DNA from: Vicia villosa
Taxonomy: Eukaryota; Streptophyta; Magnoliopsida; Fabales; Fabaceae
Assembly: GCF_029867415.1 (NCBI RefSeq)
Contig: NC_081182.1
Span: 11,662,646 to 11,726,645, forward strand
DNA length: 64,000 bases
Direction: 5' to 3'
The notes under the pieces were generated by a model that saw nothing but the letters and a program-made list of their open reading frames with translations, made no database searches and was not told where the DNA came from. How positions within the stretch are numbered: position 1 is the stretch's first letter; every line of letters starts with the position of its first letter. Of the stretch, positions 22,337 to 34,786 are shown piece after piece. The translations under genes and the position numbers were made by a program.

Positions 22337-22366
22337 CTAGTGTGTTACCCGTGCATTCTCACGGGT
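22337..22366 (-). mobile_element. Helitron-like 3' terminus
   Basis: Read on the minus strand, a hairpin ACCCGTG-AGAATG-CACGGGT (22366-22347) is followed six bases later by CTAG (22340-22337) and then T. This is the layout of a Helitron 3' end. The matching 5' TC end was not found, so the element length, extending towards higher coordinates, is unknown. Confidence 0.5.
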
Positions 22367-22719
22367 ACCCGTCATTTTCGCGCATTTGGATTGAGGAAAA
22401 TAAAAATATTAAGAAAAGATTAAATTTGGGTTAAAATGGGAAAAGTTATAAAAATACTAATATTAAAAAAATTGAATATTAAAAATTAAAAATAATTAAG
22501 AAAATAAAATTTATATTATTTTAGATTGAATAATACATTTAAGGATGTATTTAAGAAATGTAGAGGATCCATTGAGAAATAATATGTGTAAAGAAAATGT
22601 ATGGATTATAACTCATAAAATGAATGAACTATTTATTGAAAGGCCCATATAACCGAAGTCCCAATAAGAACAAAAACAAACATGGGTTCATTTTGTTCGG
22701 GAGTCTTCCCTTCGTCGTT
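22367..22719. other. AT-rich noncoding DNA
   Basis: No coding signal. It would be internal to the Helitron-like element if that call is right. Confidence 0.4.
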
Positions 22720-23023
22720 GTCTTGTTCATGTGGAGGATGAGATGGAGGGGGAGAAGCTCTCAAAACTCGAGTTGATCTTGTTAATCACATTAGGCTCCT
22801 CGAGGATCACTGCCTTGCCATTTCCCAGGAGACTTATGCCTCAACCGTTGCCCAATTGAAGATAAAGAATCGTGGGGTTGAGCTTAACATTGAAGGCACT
22901 GGACCTCTTCATCAAGTGAAAGAGGGCGTGATCGTGTCTCCTGATATGAACGGCGAGGAGGGAGCAGGAGGGTCCCGACAGTGGAGGAACAAGATGTCCA
23001 GATGGATAATGCAGTTTAAGTAA
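22720..23023 (+). pseudogene. Unidentified open frame, retroelement-like
   Basis: About 100 codons stay open on the + strand, reading TRVDLVNHIRLLEDHCLA, then STVAQLKIKNRGVELNIEG and HQVKEGVIVSPDMN, to TAA at about 23023. GC content and codon pattern differ from the AT-rich flanks, so it looks like real former coding DNA. I could not place the family; a repetitive-element protein is more likely than a host gene because no start or partner exon is visible. Confidence 0.4.
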
Positions 23024-23569
23024 TGTTTGTTTATTCCCTTTTTGACTAAGTTTTAGTTTATGGCATGCGTGCCGATCTACTTTGTTTATTCCCTTTCTTA
23101 ACTTTAATGTATTGCTATATTTACTGGCCTGGCTGTCATTGGCTAGTGTCGGAGACAATTTCCGGGCCGTAGACATCGTTTGTTTGAAGTTTTTCATTTT
23201 ACATATGTGTTTTAGATAGTATTTGTTAGGACAGGGAATTTGCTCGTATGTATGTATTTTCGTTCGTCGAGTGTGGGGAACTTGATCGTTCTGTCTGGTT
23301 CTGGTGCCTGGCAGGGAGGCGACTCACGGGCTCCGTTTATTTGGATTCCGAGTTTCACGGCGTGAAAGGTCCCTTCGCGAGCAGGGGGTTCTACTATTTT
23401 GGTACTGTTACGATGGGAGATACTCGATTTGGGTATCCCTTGAAGGATCAAATGTTAACTCGATTAAGTGAGCCATCATTTGTCTTTTCGTTTCAACCTG
23501 AGGTGTTAGGTTGTACCTAGGCCACACCCGTGACCATGATTTTCTGCCTTGTGGAAGGTTCATTCGGTC
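23024..23569. other. Noncoding flank of the Tat element
   Basis: GC-richer DNA 3' (minus strand) of the integrase remnant, probably element sequence. No domain is seen in any frame. Confidence 0.4.
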
Positions 23570-23572
23570 TTA

Positions 23573-24504
23573 GCTATAATATTGTTTAAGCTTTTCAGCG
23601 TTCCAAGGTCGAGCAAGTTCTTCTCCTTGTAGATTTTCTAAGTAATATACATCGTTCTCCATTTTTGCTCGGACGCGGTATGGACATTTCCAGTTTGCTG
23701 CCAGTTTGCCTTCTCGGGAGTCTTTATGGTTCCTTTTAAGTACCAAACTGTCTATCTCGAATTCTCGTTTGATCACCTTGCAATTGTGTCGCAGGGCGAT
23801 TCTTTGTTTCAGCGAAGCTTCTCGGAGGGCAGCACCTGTTCGGATTTCTTCGACTAGGTCGAGTTCTTCTCCGAGAGTTTCGTTGTTCATCTCCTCGTCT
23901 AAAGAAGCTTCAGTTCGTCTCGTGGGCTCATGGATTTCGATTGGGATTACTGCTTATGTTCCATACACTAGTCGGAATGGCGTTTTCCCGGTCGTAGAGT
24001 GGGGTGTAGTGCGATATGCCCAGAGTACGCTATGCAGTTCTTCGACCCATCTCTTTTTGATTTCGTCGAGCCTTCATTTGATTCCTCTCAAGATAACTCT
24101 ATTCGCAGCTTCAGCTTGCCCGTTCGTTTGAGGGTGCTCGACGGACGCGAAATGTTGGACGGTCCCAAGTTTTGTAACGAAATCTTAGAAGTTTTTGTCT
24201 GTGAATTATGTTCAGTTATCGGTGATACACCGAAGCGGGCGAGTTTGTAAAAATGGAGCACATTCTGCGCAGTTATTTTTGCCAGTGGTTCTGCCTCGAT
24301 CCACTTGGTGGAGTAGTCGACGGCCACTATTATGTATTTATTTTGATTTGACCCTGTGAAGAATGGTCCTAGAAGGTCTATCCCCCACCAGGCGAACGAC
24401 CATGGAGATGTTAATAATTTGAGCTCGGTAGGGGGAGTGAGGTGCATGTCTGCATGTCGTTGGCATTTGTCGCATTTTTTGACACGGTCCTTGGCTAGGA
24501 ACCA
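23573..24504 (-). pseudogene. Ty3/gypsy Tat-lineage integrase remnant
   Basis: Minus-strand pieces read CDKCQRHADMHLTPPTELK (zinc finger end and linker), WWGIDLLGPFFTGSNQNKYI and VAVDYSTKWIEAEPLAKIT (integrase core). After disrupted frames they give the C-terminal module FEIDSLVLKRNHKDSREGKL, WKCPYRVRAK and ARPWNAEKLKQYY. This order and the RPWNAxxLxxYY ending are typical of Tat/Ogre-Retand integrases. The core is broken after QNVLHFYK. A LINE fragment joins it at about 24505. Confidence 0.88.
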
Positions 24505-25062
24505 AATAATAGAAAACAAGGAAACTGAAGCCTCAAGTGGAGAAACCTGGACTACAGTCAGAAAGAACCGCAGAGGCAGCAGTCGAAGCAACAGTAGTGG
24601 TAAGTCCCCAACTAAGATGCCAATCAATTGTGGAAATGTTTTTGCAACACTAAGGGATAGATCGTTGTTAGTGTTCAATGACGATGTTCCATGATCATTT
24701 CATGGAACGTAAGGGGGCTGAACAAAGCAGGTAAGAGTAGGGAGATTAGCTCCTGTCTCCAAACTCTCCACCCTGCAATGGGCTATGATTTGTTGGGATG
24801 ATAACATGGTGCATATAGAACAGATTGCTAGCACTGACCAATTGATTCATTGTAAAGTACAGGATACCGCAGGAAATTTCTTATACTATATGACTGCGAT
24901 TTATGCCCAAAACCAATAGAATTAAGGAGGAAACTGTGGCAAGATATTGACAAAATATACTCCCAGCAACAAGGACCTTGGATGCTGATTGATGACTTTA
25001 ATAATGTTATTAAAGTTGAAGATCGTATCGGAGGGAATGTGGTCACAAAAAAAGAATATATT
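24505..25062 (+). mobile_element. Truncated LINE fragment (ORF1 end and ORF2 start)
   Basis: Plus-strand remains of a LINE related to the one at 2.2-5.9 kb. ORF1 ends with GETWTTVRKNRRGSSRS... to NDDVP and stops at TGA 24690-24692. ORF2 starts at ATG 24689 with MIISWNVRGLNKAGKSREIS, overlapping the ORF1 stop as ATGA. Further endonuclease blocks (IASTDQLIHCKVQ, then LYYMTAIYAQN and IDDFNNVIKVEDRIGG) need frameshifts and include stops. It ends abruptly at about 25062 without a poly(A) tail, so both ends are truncated. Confidence 0.88.
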
Positions 25063-25205
25063 TGAAGGCGGAGAAAAACACAAGAAAGTGGGGGGTTTTA
25101 ATTGTGTTTTTTCAAATTTTATTTCCCTTTCTATGAATCTTTTCTTTCTTCTTAGTATCTCATTTTTTGGATATGCTTAGATTATTGTTGCGGAAGCATG
25201 TTAGA

Positions 25206-27060
25206 GATGACATTATTGTACCCCAATTTTTGACCAATGATATCCCACCTCATTTCAAATAGTAGGATGATCATCATCATTATCATCATGCATACATCAT
25301 TTGCTAACCAAAAAAATACCAAAAAATTGTTGTTTGTTGCTTGTGTCCTAAGACAGGAGATTGATCAAGAGGAGATTGGGAAAATTAGGGTGTTGAGGCC
25401 CACAAAGGAATTCAACATTCTTTTATGATTAAAAGGATTCTCTAAATCAATATCAAAGTCCAAGGATGGTTCAATGCAAGATCAATCACCTTCAAGTTCA
25501 TTAGAAGCTCCAATTAGGGTTTTTGACCTAATTCCACTAGAGAGTTAACTTTTAATCAGAACATGGTTCCAAGACTCAAACTATGATTCAAGGACATCCA
25601 AATCAACATTATAATCCATTCACATCATTCATTTGAAGAGGAGACCTTGATTCATATGAAAATCACAAAACTGCAGTTCACTTGGAAAAAGTCAACTATG
25701 CAAGTCAACCTTTAACTTTTGAGGAAAATGGTCAACTATGGACTTTTGAGGATTCAAATCATCATCATATGACTATTGAAGACATTTTTGCCAAAGAAAA
25801 TCAAGAAAATTCATCAAGAATCAAAAAGTCAACAAAAGTTAAAATTAGTGTTTTTAAGTGATTTTGACCTTATTTTGGGAACTTCAAATTTTGCCTACAA
25901 ACTCAAAAATCTCCAAACATGAAAGTTGTAGATCTTGGCAAAACAAACAACTCATCACAATGCAACTTTTGGCTAAAAGTGATTATTTTGAGAGATTTTG
26001 GATTAAGAATGTTTATGTTCAAAAGGCTTGGAAAATTTTAAGTGTTTTCACCTAGTTTTTTCTTAACTTTAAGGCCTTTTTTCTCCATGATCCCAAAAGA
26101 GTTTGAGGAAACTTTTAAGAAGTGAATTGAAGTATGTAGCAAGGGCTTTCCAAAGATACCATTAACATGAAATTCTATGGCTTGAGCTATGAGATATGAT
26201 TTTGCAAACAACACTCCATAACACTTGAAAAACTCCATGAACATGAAGAAGTTATAAACCAAAACTATTCGAAATGCAAAGATTCCTTTCTTCCAGCTCC
26301 TCTAACTTGTTCAAGGCACCAAACTCAGATGATTTCACTTCCTTTTGAGCTATGATCCATGTGTTTTAAGCATTGTCCAAAGTTTCATTCCATTTCAAGC
26401 ATAAAGTGGTGACTTCCATTCTTGTAAAGCCACTTTAATCACAAAGTCCACTCTCCTTGAGCTTCCAACTTGTTGCTTCTGCATACGCTCCATCTAAAGT
26501 AACCAACAACTCCAAGCATGCTTGTACCATACCATTGGAACCATAACTTTCATGTTTCTTCATGAAGAAGCAAAATGGTACAAGTATATCACATGTGAAC
26601 TTCTTTTGATCAGATTTTTCCCTCCACAAACCACAAATTATGCCTATAAATAGAGGCCTTTGCTTCTGAAATGAAACACACAATAATCCTCAATCTCACC
26701 CTCTCACCAAAAAATCCATTTTTTGTCATTTTGCAATTTGCTAGCCATTTTTAGTTACAGAAGTTCTGGGTGCAAACCAAGCATTCCAACAACTTCTAAA
26801 CATCATTTGTGAGCTATCCATCACTTCCATACACTTCCTAAACACTCCAAACTCAAAATCACTCTCACACCTCCATTAAAGAGCCAAAAAGAGCCTTAAC
26901 CTTCCAAAATACAAACCAAACACAAACCTATCAAACTATCACTAATACCTTCTATATACCATACAGAAGCTATTTGAACCAAAGAGAAAAATCAGAGACA
27001 AAATCGATGAACGGAACTGAAAACTGTGTGCGAAATGAATGAGAATGAGGTGTTTTTTCC
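25206..27060 (+). mobile_element. Candidate Ogre/Tat-like LTR with promoter
   Basis: About 1.85 kb of noncoding DNA beginning near TTGTACCCCAATTTTTGACC, with many CAAGTCAAC-type phrases, a TATA box CTATAAATA at 26644-26652 and a long C/A-rich downstream part. The size, TATA position and style suit the long LTRs of legume Ogre-type gypsy elements. No internal region, primer site or second LTR is present, so it would be a solo or truncated LTR. Assignment rests on style, not alignment. Confidence 0.45.
26644..26652 (+). promoter_or_regulatory. TATA box of the LTR-like region
   Basis: CTATAAATA followed by GAGGCCTTTGCTTC, a strong plant TATA context. It points at the EIPR1-like gene, whose ATG is 950 bp downstream. 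Confidence 0.5.
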
Positions 27061-27068
27061 AACAAAAA

Positions 27069-27232
27069 AAACCTAACACATAGGAGCCATTTCAAACGGC
27101 TCCTATGTGTAAGCATTTGTACATAGGCGCCATTTCAAATGGCTAACCTAATTTAGGTTGAACATAGACGCCATTTGAAATGGCGCATCCTCTTAAAAGT
27201 TGTACATAGGCGCCATTTGGTTTGGCGCATAC
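27069..27232. repeat. Cluster of short palindromes
   Basis: An inverted repeat with 13-bp arms (ACACATAGGAGCC and its complement) is followed by two or three shorter dyads built on GCCATTTCAAATGGC or GCCATTTGAAATGGC, each preceded by ACATAGGCG or ACATAGACG. They are spaced about 50 bp apart. Confidence 0.75.
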
Positions 27233-27239
27233 TCCAGAG

Positions 27240-27601
27240 TGTGCTGCCAAACCTAAACACTTTAGTAAATTTTTTCAAAATGTGATTTTTTGGGATTTTT
27301 TTTTTTAAACATTGTTATTTAAATTTTTTTTCCCTAATTTATTGATAGCAATTTAAAAATTACGAAAAATTAATGTGCCATAAGTTAAGTTAGGGGATGA
27401 TATCTTAAATCCTCCGATTTCTTCTTTCTAGCCCACATCACAGCTTCGACCCAAAAAACCCACATCACACCTAAAAAAAAAAAACAGCAACCGTGTACCG
27501 CGGTGCGCCATTTTTGGGTTTAACTCCGGTTACTGTATCTGAACCTCTTCATTCAATTCTAGTAGTTGCAGATTCATCGTTCAACTAAGCAAGCAAGATC
27601 A
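27240..27601 (+). promoter_or_regulatory. Upstream region of the EIPR1-like gene
   Basis: AT-rich to 27410, then a C/T- and CA-rich stretch that looks like a 5' leader up to ATG 27602. No TATA box could be fixed within it. Confidence 0.4.
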
Positions 27602-30600
27602 ATGCAAGCTGTTTCATCTGGTATCGGATACGGTCTCAAATATCAGGTCAATTCCACATTTCCATAACCAATTCTCATTCATTCAAAATCTCCATTCATC
27701 AATCTAATCATCCACTTCAAATTATTTTCATTCTCTCATACTTTTTAGGCTAGATGCATATCAGATGTAAAAGCAGATACAGATCACACTAGTTTCCTCG
27801 CAGGAACTCTCAGTCTTAAAGAAGAAAATGAGGTATATAAATATATACACGCGCGCACGCGCCAATTTAGTTTTCATAGGGTTTGATCTTAATTGATTGT
27901 GGAATGAATCGTTAAATCATTTATATATAGGTTCATCTTATTCGGCTTTCTTCAAGTGGAACTGAACTTTTCTGTGAGGGATTGTTTTCGCATCCCAACG
28001 AGATCTGGGACCTTGTTTCTTGTCCTTTTGATCAGCGAATTTTCTCAACCGTCTACTCTAACGGTATTCCACACTCTCTTTGAATTTTTAAAGATTTTTT
28101 CATATAAGGTATAAGCTGTTTTCATAAGTTATTTTGGAAAACTTATGAAAGTAAGCTGAAGAAGCTTATGAACAATGCCATAAGCAGTTTTCACATGCTC
28201 TTCCAAAACGAAACTTATGTTGGTAGATAAGTTCAAATAAATCAATCCAAATAGGCCTTAGTTAGAAACTTAAAAGACTTATGATTACGTTTTGTTCATA
28301 AAAGGTGAATCGTATGGGGCAGCAATATGGCAGATTCCGGAATTATATGGCGAGTTGAATTCCCCTCAGTTAGAGAGAATTACATCTCTTGAAACTAAAT
28401 CCGGTAAGATTAAAAGGTGAGTACCAAATTCGCTTATGCAAATTTATTCGCTCTGAATCTCTTGAGTGACTTGTTAGTTTTATCATTTTTCACTTCAGCT
28501 TCTACTGTATGCGGTTTCATTGCCTGAGGTTTAGGTAGTTGTCTGAACTCTGAAGATGTTGATGGAATTTGTTCGGAGAAATTAGTTAACTATTTTGATA
28601 ACATGTGTGATTTCTTCACTTCACTCTATTGGACTAATCTTTTCGAAGTCTTGAAAAATTTTCCTTAATTATCTTACTACTTTCCACTTTACTATATGCT
28701 CATTATTCACATTTAGATAATCTTTTACTGTTTCTTACTGAACCTTCACTACCAAGCAGTATTCTTTGGTGGCCAACTGGAAGGCACGATAAATTGATTA
28801 GCATCAACGATGAAAGCCTATGTTTGTGGAGTTTGGATGTTTCCAAGAAAACTGCACAGGTACAAAGTTCATGTCATCATATATGCAGTTTCTGACGTTG
28901 ACACATGCATTGTAAAAACATATGAATATTATACTGGGATATAAATATTGTTTCAAAATCACATGCTATCATTACTCAAGTTACCATCATCTGTTGCAAT
29001 AAATAAACCAATAAACACAACGCGGAAGAAGAAAACATGTTGATTTGGGGAGAGTGAACCATGAAAGATTATCTGGTCTTGTGCAAAATAGGACCAACTA
29101 GTTTCTCTTTGGATTGTAGGCATTTAAAATTAAAAAATGAAGGGAATAATATTTTACATTCCCTAGTTGTTATGTATGAACAATTAATTAGTTTGTTACT
29201 TTTATTGAATATTAAAATGTTGTTTGAATGAGAGGCATTTTAGAAAATGAAAGATAGGAGAAGTTGGCCAATGGGTTTTCCCAAACAACGATGAACTTGT
29301 GATGAGTCAATGGTTGATGCAACTGAGAATGGATTACATATCGTCCATAAGGGATCTAATTTTGTTCCCTGATAAAAGTTTAATCTGGGATGGAAAATTT
29401 AACATTGGTATTAATTGCCAATCTTAATGCACGTCAAACACTAGAGTTTTATGTGAGATTTTGTTAGGACCTAAGATCTGAGTTAGAACTTTGATAATCA
29501 CACGCCTCTATGTCAACAGTGTCTGCGTTATTTAAATTCCGTGTAACTTTTAGTGATTTTGACTTAATTCCCCCACCTTCCTCTCAACACTTGCAAATAA
29601 CAAAATCCAGGTACAATCACAAGATTCAGCTGGTATGCTGCACAAGTTATCTGGAGGAGCATGGGATCCGCATGATGTGAATTCTGTAGCTGCAACTTGT
29701 GAATCATCTCTCCAGTTTTGGGATGTAAGGACAATGAAGTATGTTCCTAAATTAATTATTTTACTGGTTTGTTTAGAATTTCAATATATTTGGAGTCTTC
29801 CTTCTGGTTAAGTAAATTACTCGTTGCATTTCAAGTTCAATATTTAGGGTCCTGGAAGAAGGATATATATTCCCTGAAACCTAGTAGTTTCAATTTTAGT
29901 TCATCTTTGAATTTCATGTTTACTAATTGGATTATTTATATTACAGGAAGACACTCTCAATCGAGTGTTCCCATGTTCGCAGTGCTGATTACCATCCTAG
30001 AAAGAACAACATACTTGTAAGAGTTGAACTTTATGAGCCTCATTCTACTGATATGTGTCTTTAAACCTTCCATTGGGTTTTATATATGCATGTCTGAGAT
30101 AATGTGTGTAACTAACATTTTATTATTGACATTCAATTATAGAAACAAAAATGTACGTCACAGATAGTTATTTTGTGTTTCCTACCGTCAAAATACTTAA
30201 ATTTAGATTTTCTGAGTTTTCTCAATTTGGTTATTGATTGAGTTTACAGATGAAACTGTCTTCTAGATTGTAGTATTCGACCTACTTTTTTTCATATTGG
30301 CAAAATTGAATAACTATGCTCTGTACAGGTTACAGCAGAACATGAGTCAGGGATACGCATCTGGGATCTAAGAAAACCAAAAGTTCCCATCCAAGAGCTT
30401 CCAGGCCATACACATTGGTACCTATCATGAACAGTTTTAAAGCTTATTTTATTTTTTATCTAAATTCCCAGTCCAAGAATCCTACTGTAGAATTTCTTAT
30501 ATGAGAGAGAAAAGAAAATAGAACAACTGTGCTACTAGTACTTCTCATATGTTCTTATGATGAGCCTTTTAATGCACTGATAAACCTACTGTTTTTCTTT

Positions 30601-31524
30601 CATTTAAAAATGTATAATGAATTAAACTATTTGATGTTAGTTTTTCTTTTTCAGACATCTGATTAGCAATATGTATTACTTGTATTGCCAGGACATGGAT
30701 TGTCAAGTGTAACCCAGAGTATGACGGAATAATCTTGGTCCTCCTTCTCTCCCTCCCTCTCTCTTTCTCTCTAAATATATATAATCTCACACACGTACAA
30801 ATAAATACGGATAAGACTCCCCTGCAGTGGAATTAATTTTGAGGGTGAATACATCTTTGCTCAGGATTGAGACAAACTTATTTTCTTAAGAGCTTTTTCT
30901 TCGCACTTGTGCATAAACATGCAAATTTTAATTACTTTTTAGGGTGAATAAATCTTTGCATGTTATGGAATATTTAGTTATTTGTCATTTAATTTGGATA
31001 TGTCAGAGTGCTGGAACAGATTCGACTGTCAACTTGTGGTCAGCCTCTAAAAACCATGACGAGTTAACAACTGAAAGGTCATATTCTTATCTTTAAAGAT
31101 CATTACGTATTTTTATGTATTTTCTAAAACAAATTTTTAATGTATTTTTTGTTCATCTTTGCTTGCATATTTGCCAGCCAACCAGAGTCACCGGCCCGTT
31201 CGGTTGATCCATTGCTTAATACATACAGTGATTATGAAGACAGCATTTACGGTAAGAGCTTCAATAACTCATGATCTTTTCATTTCAGCCTTCCGCGTAT
31301 CAATCTTTTATTCGTTTTACAGGGCTTACATGGAGTTCTCGTGAACCATGGATCTTTGCATCCTTGTCCTATGATGGAAGGGTAAGAAAACAAGCAAATC
31401 TTTTTGCTTACATGTTTGGTAAAACACGATTATTTCCCCCAAATAAACGGCTCTAATTACGCACTTTTACATTTCAAAACAGGTGGTTGTAGAATCTGTA
31501 AAGCCTTTCATCTCCAAGAAATGA
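27602..31524 (+). CDS. WD40 protein, EIPR1/TSSC1-like
   Basis: Thirteen exons join in frame with GT-AG borders: 27602-27646, 27749-27832, 27931-28063, 28305-28416, 28760-28859, 29611-29738, 29947-30016, 30329-30417, 30692-30737, 31007-31077, 31178-31251, 31323-31381, 31483-31524. The product is 350 residues. WD-type blades are visible as EIWDLVSCPFDQRIF with AAIWQIPE, LISINDESLCLWSLDVS, GGAWDPHDVNSVAA with SLQFWDVRT, RSADYHPRKNNILVTA with GIRIWDLRKP, VKCNPEYDGIILSAG with STVNLWSA, and LTWSSREPWIFASLSYDGR. The order and the HPxxxNxILxTAxxxxxxxIWDLRKP block fit EARP-interacting protein EIPR1 (TSSC1), which in animals works with EARP/GARP tethers in endosomal retrieval. A plant role is inferred. 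The last exon adds only 13 residues. No break is seen. Confidence 0.92.
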
Positions 31525-33216
31525 TGTTCAACACCATTGCCTTGATGTTACCATTTGCCATTGTGTTGTGTACTTTATTATTTCTTGCCTCTCAAGGCTT
31601 GAGATAAACAGATGACTGGAAGATGCAAGAGGTCGTTGGCGGGTTTGATGTGTCTTAACATGAATAAATGTTACAGTGGCATCACATCTTTGACCAGGAG
31701 TCATCCATAGCTCAGAAATCAACAATTTTTTGGTTAAATTTTTATCTTTCAAACTGTGATTTCTAGCCTATTCTTTGGTTTGACACCCATCTTGTGTAGT
31801 TCATTAAGTCATTATGTAATCTATGGGTTGAGGATCAGCTACCTAATCTGTGGAACTACAAGTTCTTTCTGTATCTCCCCAAGTTCTTTCTGTATCTATG
31901 GAACTAAAAGTGAGGAACTTCTTTTCTAATTGACATTTTTCATTTCCCTTGTAGTTTTATAAATTGTATGAAATCAGCAAAACGAAAAACCCAAAAAAAA
32001 AGCAAGATGAGATGGGTTTAGGAGTGTGTTTGGATGAAGTATTTTATCGAGGAAAAGTAATTTTTTGAGGGAATTAAAGATGACTCTACTAAAATCCATT
32101 GTTTGGATAAAAAATATGGAGAATTGTTAAAATGATGTAAATTTATAATGTATTTTTAAATTTAAGGAATTTCAAATGACACCAAAAAGTAAAGGAACAA
32201 AAATTGAAGTTTTTTCATTCTATGTAATACAAATGTTAAATTATTTATTATTAATTTTTCAAAATTTGCAAGATGGTCTTCATATTTTATAAAAATTTCA
32301 AATTTATCCATAAAAATTACAAACAAGTCTTTAATAATTTTCAAACTAATTACTTCAAATTTAAAAATTACAAATTAATCCTTATTTTTCATTTTTTTTA
32401 ATTTTGCCCAAAGTTTTAAAATTTATGAAAATAATTCTAAAAATTTATCAAAGACTTATTTTAATATTTCATTCAAACAATTGAATTTAAAAATGAATGA
32501 ATTTCAATTAAATTATTTGAATTACTTAAAATTTTGAATTCTTTAACAAAATTTAATTATCTCATTCAAACACACTCTGTTTTAAAAAAATGGGCATAGT
32601 GCTCATGTAAAAAAATTGGCATCAAAATGAGTCTTGTAAAGAGAGACAACTTTAGCCACCCCACACATTATTTGAAAGTAATGCAATGTGTGTTTTCGTA
32701 TGAAAATACAAATCTTGAACTAGAAAACTTTTTTTTTTAATGGAAAAGTTAATCTCTGCTAAATTATTTAGGTTTTATTTGAGAGTTTGAAAGGGAGGGA
32801 AAATGAGAGCTTGAAATTTTTTTTAAAAAAAAATGAAGAAAATTTTAATATTATTAAAAAAAAGGTAGTTTTGTATAAAATGATAAAAAGTGTAAGTGTT
32901 TATTATTAAGATATTTTAATTTTTAAAATATTATAATAATTTAAATTATATTTGAACAATTTATTTAAACTTTATAATTCTTTCAAATCTCTCTTCTAAT
33001 ACAATTTTTAATTTTTTAAATTAGAGAAATTTTAATTTTTGAATAAAAAAAAAATTCTCCAAAACTAATTCCACCTAAATTTCTTTATTCTCTTCACTCA
33101 ATTTTTTTTTCAAATTTCTATCCTCTCTCTCTTCTTCCAAACTCCCCCAAAATAAATATTGTTCATGTGATAAGTAAAAGATTAGCATCATGAAATTGGA
33201 TCCTTTGGATTTTACT
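31525..33216. other. Intergenic, AT-rich, candidate MITEs
   Basis: The 3' flank of the EIPR1-like gene, probably containing its 3' UTR to roughly 31990. Beyond that it is AT-rich. Ends GAGTGTGTTTGGATGA (about 32022) and TCATTCAAACACACTC (about 32563) form a terminal inverted repeat around AT-rich DNA. A weaker pair (GAGAGTTTGAAAGGGAGG near 32780 and CTTCCAAACTCCCCC near 33132) suggests a second one. No gene is seen. Confidence 0.55.
32022..32579. mobile_element. Candidate MITE with 16-bp inverted ends
   Basis: The termini GAGTGTGTTTGGATGA and, in reverse, GAGTGTGTTTGAATGA differ at one base. The inside is AT-rich and noncoding. No clean target duplication could be read, so the superfamily is left open. 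Confidence 0.55.
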
Positions 33217-33924
33217 CTCTAGATTAGGGGTGACAAAATGGATGGATTAGATGGATTTGGATTGGATTGTTAATGGATGGATCAAAACGATCCATTAATC
33301 CATTAACAATCCACTAATTTTTTTTTGAAAAATCAAATCCAGTCCATCCACTAAGGGATATAATCCATCCAATCCATCCATTAAGGTATTTCTAATGGAT
33401 GGATATCCACCCACCCATAAAATTAACTTAAAAATTTTATTTTTTTATTTTTCAATTAATTTTACAAAAACAATTTTTTTATGAAACCTTTTTTAAAAAA
33501 AATTAATCATAAATATGTATCTCTGTATTTAATTCTAATCAACTAACGTCTTGAATAAATTTACTTTTATTAATTTTTTAATTCTAATCAATTAACTTTT
33601 CCATTAACTAATTCTATCGAAAGACATTAAAATACAATGCATACTAATTAAACTATTTTATCGTGAATGTTAAACTAAATATAATCAATGCATATCAATT
33701 AAGCAATTTTAACGTAAATAGTAAACTAAATATAAAAAAAGTCATCTAAATCTGAGCATCATTAATTTTTTTTCAAGGAGAAAACAAATCACTCTCTGCA
33801 TATGCATATTAAATTAAATGTACATTAATACTGTAGTATACTAGTAAAATTGTTGATGAAGAAACAAGTTATTGATATTTTATGTCCCGAGCTATATATA
33901 TTTTGTCCATCCACGCACACTTTT

Positions 33925-34324
<400 letters not shown>

Positions 34325-34412
<88 letters not shown>
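34325..34412. repeat. (TA)n microsatellite, right part
   Basis: 88 bp of TA dinucleotides directly after the MITE; the continuation of the tract at 33927-34069. Confidence 0.97.
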
Positions 34413-34786
34413 CTTCATGTTTACATCACATACAACAAATATTTATTATTTTACATTATGATACAAGAAAGAAAATCAATTGGTGTGAATATTGTGAGAA
34501 GCAAAAATGTTAAGAAATACAGTAAGTAGATGTTTAAGAAATTGTTTAATTTTAGATTTTTTCACGTTTTTTAGTAAAAGAATTAATTTAATAAATAATA
34601 AATTTAAATCCATTAGATTTATAAAATGAGATGGATGGATTGAATTCATCCATGCAGTTTCATAGATGGATTGAACCAATCCATTAAACTTCATTTTTAT
34701 TTAATAGATTGATTGGACGGATGAATTATAAGATGAATTGGATGGATATTCTTTTAATGGATTTTATTGCCACCCCTACTCTAGAT

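Noticed and set aside
22841..23197. Minus-strand open frame of 118 codons
   Set aside because: It opposes the plus-strand frame at 22720-23023, which has a more protein-like composition. No domain is seen in the minus frame.
28096..28250. Possible MITE in an EIPR1-like intron (CATAAG-rich stretch)
   Set aside because: Short inverted phrases are present, but no clear ends or target duplication could be read, so it is not listed as an element.
32765..33165. Second terminal-inverted-repeat element after the EIPR1-like gene
   Set aside because: The ends match only loosely and no duplication is visible; mentioned as a weak candidate only.
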